A DNA stretch of 64,000 bases from Aeoliella mucimassa (GTDB lineage: Bacteria; Planctomycetota; Planctomycetia; Pirellulales; Lacipirellulaceae): contig NZ_CP036278.1 in NCBI RefSeq assembly GCF_007748035.1, positions 6,014,001 to 6,078,000 on the forward strand, read 5' to 3'. The first letter of the stretch is position 1, and each line of letters starts with the position of its first letter. The notes beneath the pieces were generated by a model. The model was given only the letters and a program-made list of their open reading frames with translations. It was not told the origin of the DNA and did no database searches. Positions 44,147 to 52,217 of the stretch are shown here, in pieces. The position numbers and the translations under genes are program-made.

Positions 44147-45973
44147 CTAACGAATCCGACGCATGTCGGTCACATTAGGAACCACGTGATACCAAGGATG
44201 CGGCCAAACCACGCTAATCGCCCGACCAATCAACAGCTGGCGTTCCAGGTAATTGCCGCCGGGCTGCGACTTCGCTCCGTCGTAGGAGTTCTCCCGCACC
44301 GAATACCACAAGCGGGCGTCGCTCGACTGCGGGCTGTTATCGCCCATCACGAAGAACTGATCTTCCTTCAAGGGGAATTCCACCGCCTGGCGGGTCGCGA
44401 TCGTATCCCAGTCGCGCTGGTCCGCCGCGGGGCTCCGATAAACATCAATGCCATAGTCGCTGACGATGCTCTCTTCGGGGTTTCTGCTCGGAGCGTTCCC
44501 CTGCTTATCGGCGATGTAATAGATGTCGCGTTCAACCCGCAATCGATTCACCGCCACGAGGGCATCGTTGGTGCCGACCCGGGCAGGAGACAAATCGCCC
44601 GGCTCGTCGTCGCTGGTGTATGGCAAACAATCTTCGCGATTGCCGAAGCGTTGCTCCCAGTCGTATGTGGTCGCCGAGTCGAACTCCACCAGCTTGTCGT
44701 CAATCCACAGCCGCAAAGTGTCGTCGACATTGCCGAAGACCACCCGATAGCTTCCTTTGGTCATCAACGGGGTTTCGCCCACCGGGGCGAAGTCGCTGGC
44801 GGGCGCAGTCTGACCGCGGGGAATGATGCCCAGCGTTGCTTGCCCCGACTTCAAATCGATGGTCGCCCGGAAACGCTGCCCCGACTCGACCAGTTCGAGC
44901 ATCAACTCACCCGAGTTTTGCTGCACTTCGACATTCGCATCGACGTACAAGTCGCCGACCCAATGCATGCCGAGCACGCTGTCGTAAACCTCGAATCGAT
45001 TGCTGGCTCCCTGGCCTGCCAGGCGATTGTAGTACAGTTGCATGATCCGCGTGTTGTACGAGTTGAAGTCGCTGACCAATTGCTTGTTGACGCTGGGGAT
45101 TTCTCCTCCCTGCTCCAGAATCGGCCAGACCGCTTTGTCGGGCGGGGTGTGGAAGTACCGCAGCCATTGTTCCCCTGCCTTGTCGCTTTGGAACGTGCGA
45201 TGCGTCAGTCGATCGGTCTCGGCGACATCCACCTTCCAGCCATCGTCGGCTTGCCAGCGATAGGGCCAGCCCGCTTCGCGAAGCTTCCGCGGATTCCGCT
45301 GGTTGTCGTGCACTTCCTGACGCATTGCGTACGCGGTGGCTGGCGGCTTGCGGGCGATGGTGAACTGCTTCTCGCCAACGTGGCGGACAAACAGGTCGCC
45401 GCCGAAGATGCGAAGCGTCTCTTCCGGCAGCCCGACCAGTCGTTTGATGTAGTTCTGGGTCGCGTTGCCGGGATACTTGAAGACCACCACGTCCCACCGC
45501 TCGGGCTCCTGGAACGAGTACTGGAACTTATTGACGATAATGCGATCGCCGCTGTAGTTGGGCTCGTTAGCCGCCAACTTGGGAGCCACTTTGCTTTTGG
45601 CGGCCGCCTCGGTGTCGAAAGCCATCGTGTACCGGCACATCGGGCACATGCCGCCGACGCAGCGCTCCTGCTGCGGAGCCATGTCCTGCGAGGCATTCAC
45701 CCGATAGCGGTGGCCGCACTGCGGGCACTCGAGGTCTTTGTGCACTCCGCGCAGAGCGGGCGACATACTGCCGGTGGGAATCACAAACGGCTCGACCACG
45801 AACGTGCGAATCAGAAACGCCAGGATGAACGCGATCGCGAGCGACTCGAAGGTCTCCCGCACCGCGCTTTGCGAAGGGTGGGCGTTCGGTTTCGGCGACT
45901 CCGCTTCCGGCTCCTTGCGCGAACTTGGCAAAGGAACGTTGCTGCCGGATTTCTTCTTGTTATTCTTCGCCAT
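44147..45973 (-). CDS. lepB: Signal peptidase I with zinc-ribbon and beta-rich insertions
   Basis: A 608-residue S26A peptidase, more than twice the usual size. A helix (ESLAIAFILAFLIRTFVV) precedes catalytic Ser69 in IPTGSMSP. Right after comes a zinc-ribbon-like insert (Cys83, Cys86 in CPQCGH; Cys110, Cys113 in CPMCR, plus an extra Cys105). Catalytic Lys177 is in NYIKRLVGLPEE. A large insert (about 200-520) includes a jelly-roll-like stretch (GELMLELVESGQRFRATIDL, YRVVFGNVDDTLRLWIDD). The closing GDNSPQSSDAR block is near the C-terminus. It cleaves signal peptides; the inserts are probably for specificity or regulation. Confidence 0.93.
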   Translation of the reverse strand: MAKNNKKKSGSNVPLPSSRKEPEAESPKPNAHPSQSAVRETFESLAIAFILAFLIRTFVVEPFVIPTGSMSPALRGVHKDLECPQCGHRYRVNASQDMAPQQERCVGGMCPMCRYTMAFDTEAAAKSKVAPKLAANEPNYSGDRIIVNKFQYSFQEPERWDVVVFKYPGNATQNYIKRLVGLPEETLRIFGGDLFVRHVGEKQFTIARKPPATAYAMRQEVHDNQRNPRKLREAGWPYRWQADDGWKVDVAETDRLTHRTFQSDKAGEQWLRYFHTPPDKAVWPILEQGGEIPSVNKQLVSDFNSYNTRIMQLYYNRLAGQGASNRFEVYDSVLGMHWVGDLYVDANVEVQQNSGELMLELVESGQRFRATIDLKSGQATLGIIPRGQTAPASDFAPVGETPLMTKGSYRVVFGNVDDTLRLWIDDKLVEFDSATTYDWEQRFGNREDCLPYTSDDEPGDLSPARVGTNDALVAVNRLRVERDIYYIADKQGNAPSRNPEESIVSDYGIDVYRSPAADQRDWDTIATRQAVEFPLKEDQFFVMGDNSPQSSDARLWYSVRENSYDGAKSQPGGNYLERQLLIGRAISVVWPHPWYHVVPNVTDMRRIR

Positions 45974-46073
45974 GTGGTTTCTCGAATCGTAGCTCTAGCG
46001 GGTCGTCGTCATGCAAACCGCAATTATCCCAGGGAATCTATTCGCTGGCTATGGCGGAATCTAGTCGAAAACT
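45974..46073. other. Intergenic spacer with repeat word
   Basis: 100 bp between the two peptidase genes (both minus strand) containing GGGAATCTATTCG at 46031-46043, the word clustered at 24.3-24.5 kb. Confidence 0.5.
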
Positions 46074-47237
46074 TCATTCTACCCCAATCGGCCGGCCAAT
46101 TAGCAGTTTCGCCGGTAATTGATGGCTCGCCCACGTGCGGCTATCGGACGAAATGGCCACATTATCGCCGACTACGAACAGATTCTGCGGGCTCACCTGC
46201 ACCCCCGCGGCAGGCCAGCGGTCCACGGGACGCGTATGGTAGTGGATATCTCGCCAGACGGTCAGGTCGGTTATCTCGACCTCACCAACCGCCTCGATCC
46301 GCAGCCCTGGCGGCCCCGGCCAGGGGGTCGATCGTGTTTGCTCGACGGTCTGCGAGCCATCGACTGCTAGCAACGCTTGGCGATCGAACAGCGACCACAC
46401 CAGCGACACGCCCGACTCGCTCGCCCTGGAATCCGTTACTTGCGACGACTCGAGCCGAGTCCCTTCGCCGAACTCGGCAACAAATTGCAGGGTCGCCTGC
46501 GGACCCAATTTTGCCTGGCAGGTCACCATCAGGTCGAGCGCGATCGATCTCGGCAGCACCGCTGCCTGGTTCACTCCCAGGTGATTCAGCACGGCCAAAT
46601 CGCCGATGGGGGCAAAGCAGAGCTGCGTGCTCGGGCCCTGGTGAGTCCACGTGCAGTGGTCGTAGCTCCAGCCATCCCGCGGAGCGAACCACGCCTGCAA
46701 GTCGTCGCGTTCAACGTGCACCGATTGTCGCAAGCGCAGTTGCTCGGACAGTGTTTTGCGAACGATCTGGTCGTCGATCACGAGGTCGCCTTTCTCGAAA
46801 TCAACGTGCTCGCCTGGCAGGCCGATCACTCGCTTTATGCAGTAATCGGTCGGATGCTCCGGGCAGCGAAACACCACGACATCCCAACGCTGGGCGTCAA
46901 ACATCTCGTAATGCACTCGATCGACCAGCACCCGCTGTCCTGCTGCGAGCGGCAACTGCTCGTCGACTTCGAAGATTTGCAAACAGTTGGGACACACCAG
47001 CCGGTTGCTCGCGGGGCGTTGGTCGAGCCCCACGGCAAACGCCAACTGGCAGTGAGGACACATGGCCTCGAGATGCGGCCCCAACGCGGTCGGGGCCATC
47101 GAGCTTCCTTCGATCGCGACCGGCGACACCACCCCTAGCACCAAGAAAGTTTCGCTGAGCGTCAGCGCGATCCCCAACAAAGCCATCGACCGCAACCAGG
47201 CGTGCAGCAGGTGATTCGGTTGATCGAGGGCCTTCAT
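46074..47237 (-). CDS. Second signal peptidase I-like protein, diverged paralogue
   Basis: A 387-residue S26A relative. After a helix (LGIALTLSETFLVLGVVSPV) the candidate nucleophile Ser46 is in EGSSMAPT and catalytic Lys135 in CIKRVIGLPGE. A zinc ribbon (CPHC at 60-63, CPNC at 82-85) lies between them, as in the neighbour. A beta-rich insert (about 200-330) ends LTVWRDIHYH, echoing the neighbour's VERDIYYI. The GDN block is GDNVAISSDSR. It is shorter and diverged but keeps both catalytic residues. It is transcribed with the larger peptidase gene and could be a specialised or regulatory enzyme. Confidence 0.9.
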   Translation of the reverse strand: MKALDQPNHLLHAWLRSMALLGIALTLSETFLVLGVVSPVAIEGSSMAPTALGPHLEAMCPHCQLAFAVGLDQRPASNRLVCPNCLQIFEVDEQLPLAAGQRVLVDRVHYEMFDAQRWDVVVFRCPEHPTDYCIKRVIGLPGEHVDFEKGDLVIDDQIVRKTLSEQLRLRQSVHVERDDLQAWFAPRDGWSYDHCTWTHQGPSTQLCFAPIGDLAVLNHLGVNQAAVLPRSIALDLMVTCQAKLGPQATLQFVAEFGEGTRLESSQVTDSRASESGVSLVWSLFDRQALLAVDGSQTVEQTRSTPWPGPPGLRIEAVGEVEITDLTVWRDIHYHTRPVDRWPAAGVQVSPQNLFVVGDNVAISSDSRTWASHQLPAKLLIGRPIGVE

Positions 47238-47334
47238 AGTGTCACAAACAACGGAGTCGAGATTGCCAGTGGAACCTCTCCATCCTACCCCACAGCAAGG
47301 GCTGTGGGAAACGAACCACCCGCAACGCCCGCTG

Positions 47335-48489
47335 TTATCGGGCGAATTGCTCGACTACCTGCTCGTACACTTGGGAAAGCTGCTCCACGTAGTTCGGCCA
47401 GTTGAACCGGGTGCGGCAGATCTCGTTGCCCCGGCGGCCCATCTTCTCAGCCCGAGTGCGATCGCCAAGCAGTTCGAGGATGGCCTCGGCCAACTTCCCC
47501 GGCGACATCGGCGGCACCAGCAGCCCGCTTTCGGCATGCTCGATAATCTCCGGCGCACCGCCTGCCTGGCAGGCAATCACCGGACGGTCGCACAACCCCG
47601 CTTCGACGTACACCAACCCAAACGGTTCGCGATGCGAGGGCAACGCCATGACGTCGACCGCCCGCATCATGTCGGGCACGTCGCGTCGGAAGCCCATCAA
47701 CCGGAAGCGATCGCTGATGCCGAGTTCGTCGGCCTTGGCGGTGAGTTCCTCGCGGAGCAAGCCATCGCCGAAGCACCAGAACTGGGCGTTGGGCATTTCG
47801 CGGAGCACTTGCTCGGCAGCCACAATCAGCTCGCGATGCCCTTTTTTCACCGACAGATGGGCGAACGTTCCCACCACCGGGGTATCGTCGTCCACGCCGA
47901 ACTCCTGCCGCACGTCTCGGCGACTGCGAGCGGCCATCACGTCGGCTGGCTCCACCGGCACGTGCAGCGCGGTGATTTGTCCCGCGTCGAAGCCTTTTTC
48001 AATCAGGTCTTCCTTCACCGCGTGCGAGCAAGTCACCAGATGCGATTGGCCACGATGCCAGTGCGCCGAGGTGAACCCATGCACGTGCCCCACGGTCGGA
48101 ATGCCGCCGCAGCGTTCGAGCCAACAGCACCACCAACTGGCGGTCGACAGATGCGAATCAATCAGCGACGCCCCCGCCTCGCGGGCCGCGCGGGCCAGCC
48201 GCGACACGGCCAGCAAGTTCACCTTGCCGCCGATGCCGGCCTGCGCAAAGTCGATACCAGCTGCCCGCATTTCATTAATCGCGGGGCTATCGTTATTCAC
48301 CAAACAGCGATGCTCGATGCGGCCCCCCTTGGCATGATTCAGCAAGCGGGCGAGAAAGGTCTCGGCCCCTGCCATGCGCGAAGGAGTAATCGCGTGCAAC
48401 ACGCGCATCGTGCCAGCCGGACCACTTGCCGGGGCTGGGGACCGACTGATTCGGCTCGGCCGACTCGTGGCTTGGGGGGCAATCGACAT
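47335..48489 (-). CDS. Glycosyltransferase family 4 protein
   Basis: A 384-residue GT-B enzyme. The core begins at MRVLHAITPSRMAGAETF (Met about 28; 48408), while the frame starts 27 residues earlier at 48489 with a Ser/Arg/Pro stretch of uncertain reality. Features: VGTFAHLSVKKGHRELI in the C-terminal domain, and the E-x7-E nucleotide-sugar motif in SHREPFGLVYVEAG. It likely adds sugars in surface polysaccharide or glycolipid synthesis. A DUF4254 gene lies upstream on the same strand; such pairings are common, which supports a joint role in glycan assembly. Confidence 0.9.
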   Translation of the reverse strand: MSIAPQATSRPSRISRSPAPASGPAGTMRVLHAITPSRMAGAETFLARLLNHAKGGRIEHRCLVNNDSPAINEMRAAGIDFAQAGIGGKVNLLAVSRLARAAREAGASLIDSHLSTASWWCCWLERCGGIPTVGHVHGFTSAHWHRGQSHLVTCSHAVKEDLIEKGFDAGQITALHVPVEPADVMAARSRRDVRQEFGVDDDTPVVGTFAHLSVKKGHRELIVAAEQVLREMPNAQFWCFGDGLLREELTAKADELGISDRFRLMGFRRDVPDMMRAVDVMALPSHREPFGLVYVEAGLCDRPVIACQAGGAPEIIEHAESGLLVPPMSPGKLAEAILELLGDRTRAEKMGRRGNEICRTRFNWPNYVEQLSQVYEQVVEQFAR

Positions 48490-48537
48490 AGGAATATCTC
48501 GCTCAGAAAAACACGGAAGTGTAAGAGCAAACCAATG

Positions 48538-49155
48538 CTAGCCCGCCTTGCGGAGTCGACGATACAAGTAGGGATTCAACGTTGGGTCGTTGTACATTTT
48601 CATCTGCCGATAGACCTTCAGCTGCTTCTTGCCCTGCTGGAGATCGCCGAGCAGTTCGACCAGCGACTGCGAAAGATCAGCATGCTGCAGATGGCACCGG
48701 GCGATGCGCTCGGCCACCTTCTCGCGGTGGGCCTCGTCGACATCGGTGCGATCGAGCTGTTCGTTCATGTGATAGATGCGGAGCGACATGATCGACAAAC
48801 GATCGACCGCGCTACCGGGAGTCTCGGTGTTCAGCCGAGCATCTTCGGCCGGAGCGACTCCTTCGGCCGTGAGCAGCTCGATGAGTGCCTCGTCGACCCG
48901 CTCGATGTAGTCGTTGCGATTCTGGTTGTAACCATCGATCGCTCGCTTGACCGCTGCAATCCGCTGATCGGTCACGTCGGGGCTACGAGCAATGTCTTCC
49001 TCGTGCCAGAGCAGAAAGTTGAATTGGTGCTGCTGGCAAACCGTGTTCAACAATCCCTCGTAGGGATTATCGGGGTCGACTTCGTGCCAACGCGCGACGG
49101 TATCGTGCTGCAACTGGGTGATAGTAGAGACAAGTTGTGCGGGATCGAACGACAT
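48538..49155 (-). CDS. DUF4254 family protein
   Basis: A 205-residue protein from the ATG at 49155 (MSFDPAQLV), behind AAGGAAG. The family pattern is QQHQFNFLLWHEEDIAR, VKRAIDGYNQNRNDYIERVDEAL, SIMSLRIYHMNEQ and a C-terminal KVYRQMKMYNDPTLNPYLY. DUF4254 proteins are helical and found beside glycosyltransferases, with unknown biochemistry. Here the GT4 gene follows in the same direction (48 bp gap). The longer frame to 49248 has an unlikely N-terminus. Confidence 0.9.
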   Translation of the reverse strand: MSFDPAQLVSTITQLQHDTVARWHEVDPDNPYEGLLNTVCQQHQFNFLLWHEEDIARSPDVTDQRIAAVKRAIDGYNQNRNDYIERVDEALIELLTAEGVAPAEDARLNTETPGSAVDRLSIMSLRIYHMNEQLDRTDVDEAHREKVAERIARCHLQHADLSQSLVELLGDLQQGKKQLKVYRQMKMYNDPTLNPYLYRRLRKAG

Positions 49156-49273
49156 GATGCGCTTCCTTGCGACATGGGCGTGACAAGTACCCCTAAGCGG
49201 GTGGTTTTTGGGCGGCAGGAGTGTAAAAGCTGCCAGCCGCACCGGCAAGATGGATTCGCGGCCATGCTAGCAC

Positions 49274-49564
49274 TTACCCCGTGGCAGTGGCCCCCGGCGG
49301 CGGTGTGCCTCCCCCGGCTTCGACGTACGCACTTCGCTGCCGGGCGTAATCGTCGGCCGTGGGTAGCTCGGCCTCGTCGGCCCCGCCCGCCAGCGAGGCC
49401 TCGTGCAACCGCCGCAGCGCCGCTCGACACCAGCCGCACCCGGTGCCCGCCCCATGGCAGTCGGCCAGCTGCGACGCCGAGCGCGGACGCTCAATCCGCA
49501 GGTAGTTCAGCACCTTGCGTTTGGTCACGTGAAAGCACAGGCAAAGTTCGTCGTCGAGTTGCAT
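49274..49564 (-). CDS. BFD-like [2Fe-2S]-binding protein
   Basis: A 96-residue protein from the ATG at 49564, behind GGGAG. Four Cys are arranged like the bacterioferritin-associated ferredoxin domain: CLCF near the N-terminus, then DCHGAGTGCGWCR. The surrounding sequence (VTKRKVLNYLRIERPRSASQLAD) fits the helix-turn of BFD folds. It probably binds a 2Fe-2S cluster and may move iron or electrons. The C-terminal about 30 residues are disordered. It is divergent from the HtrA-like gene. Confidence 0.8.
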   Translation of the reverse strand: MQLDDELCLCFHVTKRKVLNYLRIERPRSASQLADCHGAGTGCGWCRAALRRLHEASLAGGADEAELPTADDYARQRSAYVEAGGGTPPPGATATG

Positions 49565-49755
49565 ATCACTCCCCCGCGGCGGGGACACCTTCCTGGACCG
49601 ATCGTATCGAAAATAACGCAAAAAATGCACGATTCGAAATCGGGCGAAATCGCAATTCGCGAACGATTCGTGCGTTGCCATCGTAGCAACCATTGAATGC
49701 ATCGCAAAACGACATTCATTTACCAATACCTATCCTTTACCCACATAGTCGAATC

Positions 49756-50910
49756 ATGACCAACAAAAGACTGCTGGTGCCGCTGGCCTGGGTAGTGGTC
49801 GGCGCGATCGCTGCCACGGCTTATATCCACCGTCAAGAATTAGAAACGCCTGTCATGGCTCAAAGCCTCGCCACGTCGGCGGTATCGAGCCCCAAGCTGC
49901 CACAATCCGCATCCCCCAAAGCGGTGCTCACCCCCGAGGAGCTCGCCAACATCCGGGTGTACGAAGTGGCGAATCGCAGCGTGGTAAACATCGATACGCA
50001 GACCGAGCAGGTCGATCCCGTGTTCATGCGCCGCCGCGTGGGGCAGGGCTCGGGCTCTGGTTCGGTGATCGACAAGCAGGGCCACATTCTCACGAACGCC
50101 CATGTGATTGAAGACGCTCGCGTGGTGGAAGTCACCCTGTCGAGCGGGCAGACCTATCCCGCGGAAATCATCGGCCAGGACCGCGAGCACGACATCGCGG
50201 TGCTTAAGATCAACGCCCCTTCCGACGAACTGGTGCCGCTGCCGCTCGGTAAGAGCGAAGGCTTGCGGGTCGGCCAGCAGGTCTACGCACTCGGCAACCC
50301 GTTTGGCTTGGAAGGCACCCTGACCAAAGGCATCATTTCGAGCCTGAACCGCTCGATCGAAGGTCGCACCGGCCGCGAGATGAAGTCGCTCATCCAAACC
50401 GATGCGGCGATGAATCCCGGCAACTCGGGCGGTCCGCTGCTCGACTCCGGCGCACGGATGATCGGCATGAACGTGGCCATCGCCACCCGCACGGGACAAA
50501 ACACGGGAGTCGGTTTCGCCATTCCCGTGAACCGCATCGCGACGATCGTGCCCGAGTTGATCGAACATGGGCGCATCGTGCGTCCCGACCACGGCATCGT
50601 GCTGTTCCGCGAATACACCGACCGCGGAGTGAAGATCGAACTGATCCGCCCAGGTAGCCCCGCCGCCGAAGCAGGACTGCAAGCGATTGTGCAATTCGAG
50701 ACCCTGCGAAAAGGAAACATGATTTATCGCACGCGGACCTCCGACGTCACCCGCGGCGACTGGCTAGCCGCCGTAGATGGCAAACCGGTGGAATCGGCCA
50801 GCGATTTCCTGGCGATCATCGATGGCTACAAACCGGGCCAAACCGTCACATTAACCATCGTGCGTGATGGCCAGGAGAAACAGATAAAGATGACCTTAGG
50901 CGAGGCCTAG
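49756..50910 (+). CDS. HtrA/DegS-type serine protease with PDZ domain
   Basis: A 384-residue protein from the ATG at 49756. One N-terminal helix (LLVPLAWVVVGAIAATAYI) anchors it in the membrane or serves as a signal. The trypsin-like domain (about 70-265) has His in LTNAHVIEDA, Asp in REHDIAVLKI and Ser in MNPGNSGGPL. A PDZ domain (about 285-380) follows (VKIELIRPGSPAAEAGL, DWLAAVDGKPVESASDFLAII). This is the DegS/HtrA periplasmic quality-control layout. Its neighbour is the BFD-like gene, divergent. The start at 49693 is rejected because it lengthens the N-terminus. Confidence 0.93.
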   Translation: MTNKRLLVPLAWVVVGAIAATAYIHRQELETPVMAQSLATSAVSSPKLPQSASPKAVLTPEELANIRVYEVANRSVVNIDTQTEQVDPVFMRRRVGQGSGSGSVIDKQGHILTNAHVIEDARVVEVTLSSGQTYPAEIIGQDREHDIAVLKINAPSDELVPLPLGKSEGLRVGQQVYALGNPFGLEGTLTKGIISSLNRSIEGRTGREMKSLIQTDAAMNPGNSGGPLLDSGARMIGMNVAIATRTGQNTGVGFAIPVNRIATIVPELIEHGRIVRPDHGIVLFREYTDRGVKIELIRPGSPAAEAGLQAIVQFETLRKGNMIYRTRTSDVTRGDWLAAVDGKPVESASDFLAIIDGYKPGQTVTLTIVRDGQEKQIKMTLGEA

Positions 50911-50989
50911 TCGATGCAGAGCCAACAAACACATCACGAAAGGAGGACCTAACCCAGACGCCCCATCGAAACATCAATCCATCCATGCC

Positions 50990-52180
50990 TTACTGGTCGT
51001 CGGCGTATCGCATTTGCGTTTCGACAATTTCGGCACGCTTGGAGAAAAATGCGTCGAGCACGACGGGATCGAAGTGAGTGCCGCGACTCTCGGCCATGAT
51101 CTCAAAACAGCGATCGATGGGAAACGCTTGCTTATAACACCGCTTGGTACTCAGCGCGTCGAACACGTCGGCCACGGCAGTGATGCGACCCTCGATCGGG
51201 ATGTCGTTCCCCTTCAGTCCAATCGGGTAACCAGAGCCATCCCATCGTTCATGATGGGTCAGTGCAATGCGAGTAGCCATGTCGAGCACCGGCGAGTTCG
51301 CCACCCCCAGCACCTTCGCACCGATATCCGCATGATGCCGAAGGGCGATTTCCTCTTGCGGCGACAAACGCTGCAACACCCGTTTACCAAGGCCAGCATG
51401 TTTTTGCATCACATCGAATTCTTCCTCCGTGAGCTTCCCCGGCTTCTTCAGCACCGCATCGGCGACACCAATCTTGCCGACGTCGTGCAGCTGAGCCGCC
51501 TGCTCGATGCAATCGATGAACGACGCGTCGAACTGCATGGCCTCGGCCACCAGTCGGGCGTAGCGGCCCACGCGTAGCACGTGATGGCCGGTGTCGTCGT
51601 CGCGGAACTCAGCCGCCCGTGCTAAACAGTGTAAGAGATCACGCCGAGATGCTTCGAGCTCGGCAGTGCGTCTCTGCACCGCTGCTTCCAACTCCCGCGA
51701 CTGATCCCGCAACTGGTCCTGGTGACGCTTAAGCACCAGCAGGTTGCCCACCCGCGGAGCCAGCTCGCTCGGGTCGATCGGCTTGTTGAGCAAGTCGTTC
51801 GCCCCTCGCCGTAAGGCATCGACGCGAGTCTCCTGATCGGTCGACGCGGTCAGCACAATCACCGGAGTATGGCTGAGCGACGGCTGCTGCCGAAGCTCCG
51901 AGAGAATATCCAACCCACTAACATGCGGCATCATGAGATCCAGCAATACCAGATCAGGAGACTCCCCACGTATCAAGTCGATCGCTTCCCGCGAATCGGT
52001 CGTCGAAACGAAGCTCGTATAACCTTCAATCCGTAGCAGTCGCGAGACCACTTTAATGTTCACTGGTTCGTCGTCAATCACCACCAACTTGGCATCCGGC
52101 ACCGGGCACGCCTGCAGTGGTTCGAGCCCCGCTTGCAGCGTTGGATCGGTATCGGTTGATGAAGCAAAGGCACTGGTCAT
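50990..52180 (-). CDS. Response regulator with HD-GYP phosphodiesterase domain
   Basis: A 396-residue protein. A receiver domain (about 28-150) has its phosphoacceptor Asp in DLVLLDLMMPHV and the Lys in LNKPIDPSE. A helical linker leads to an HD-GYP domain (about 190-380) with HDVGKIGVADAVL and HHERWDGSGYP, which normally degrades c-di-GMP. The gene lies 37 bp after the hybrid kinase gene, on the same strand, so they are most likely co-transcribed and the kinase or its HPt domain probably phosphorylates this regulator. Confidence 0.95.
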   Translation of the reverse strand: MTSAFASSTDTDPTLQAGLEPLQACPVPDAKLVVIDDEPVNIKVVSRLLRIEGYTSFVSTTDSREAIDLIRGESPDLVLLDLMMPHVSGLDILSELRQQPSLSHTPVIVLTASTDQETRVDALRRGANDLLNKPIDPSELAPRVGNLLVLKRHQDQLRDQSRELEAAVQRRTAELEASRRDLLHCLARAAEFRDDDTGHHVLRVGRYARLVAEAMQFDASFIDCIEQAAQLHDVGKIGVADAVLKKPGKLTEEEFDVMQKHAGLGKRVLQRLSPQEEIALRHHADIGAKVLGVANSPVLDMATRIALTHHERWDGSGYPIGLKGNDIPIEGRITAVADVFDALSTKRCYKQAFPIDRCFEIMAESRGTHFDPVVLDAFFSKRAEIVETQMRYADDQ

Positions 52181-52217
52181 GGTAGCTATCGCCGGGGCAG
52201 GGGGGATCGGTCGAGTC

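Noticed and set aside
39740-47158. A stop-free frame of 2472 codons on the plus strand
   Set aside because: It crosses the aminopeptidase, acyl-CoA dehydrogenase, lptB and signal peptidase genes in other frames or antisense. Its translation is Arg/Ala/Pro/Ser-rich with no domain, as expected from high-GC codon bias.
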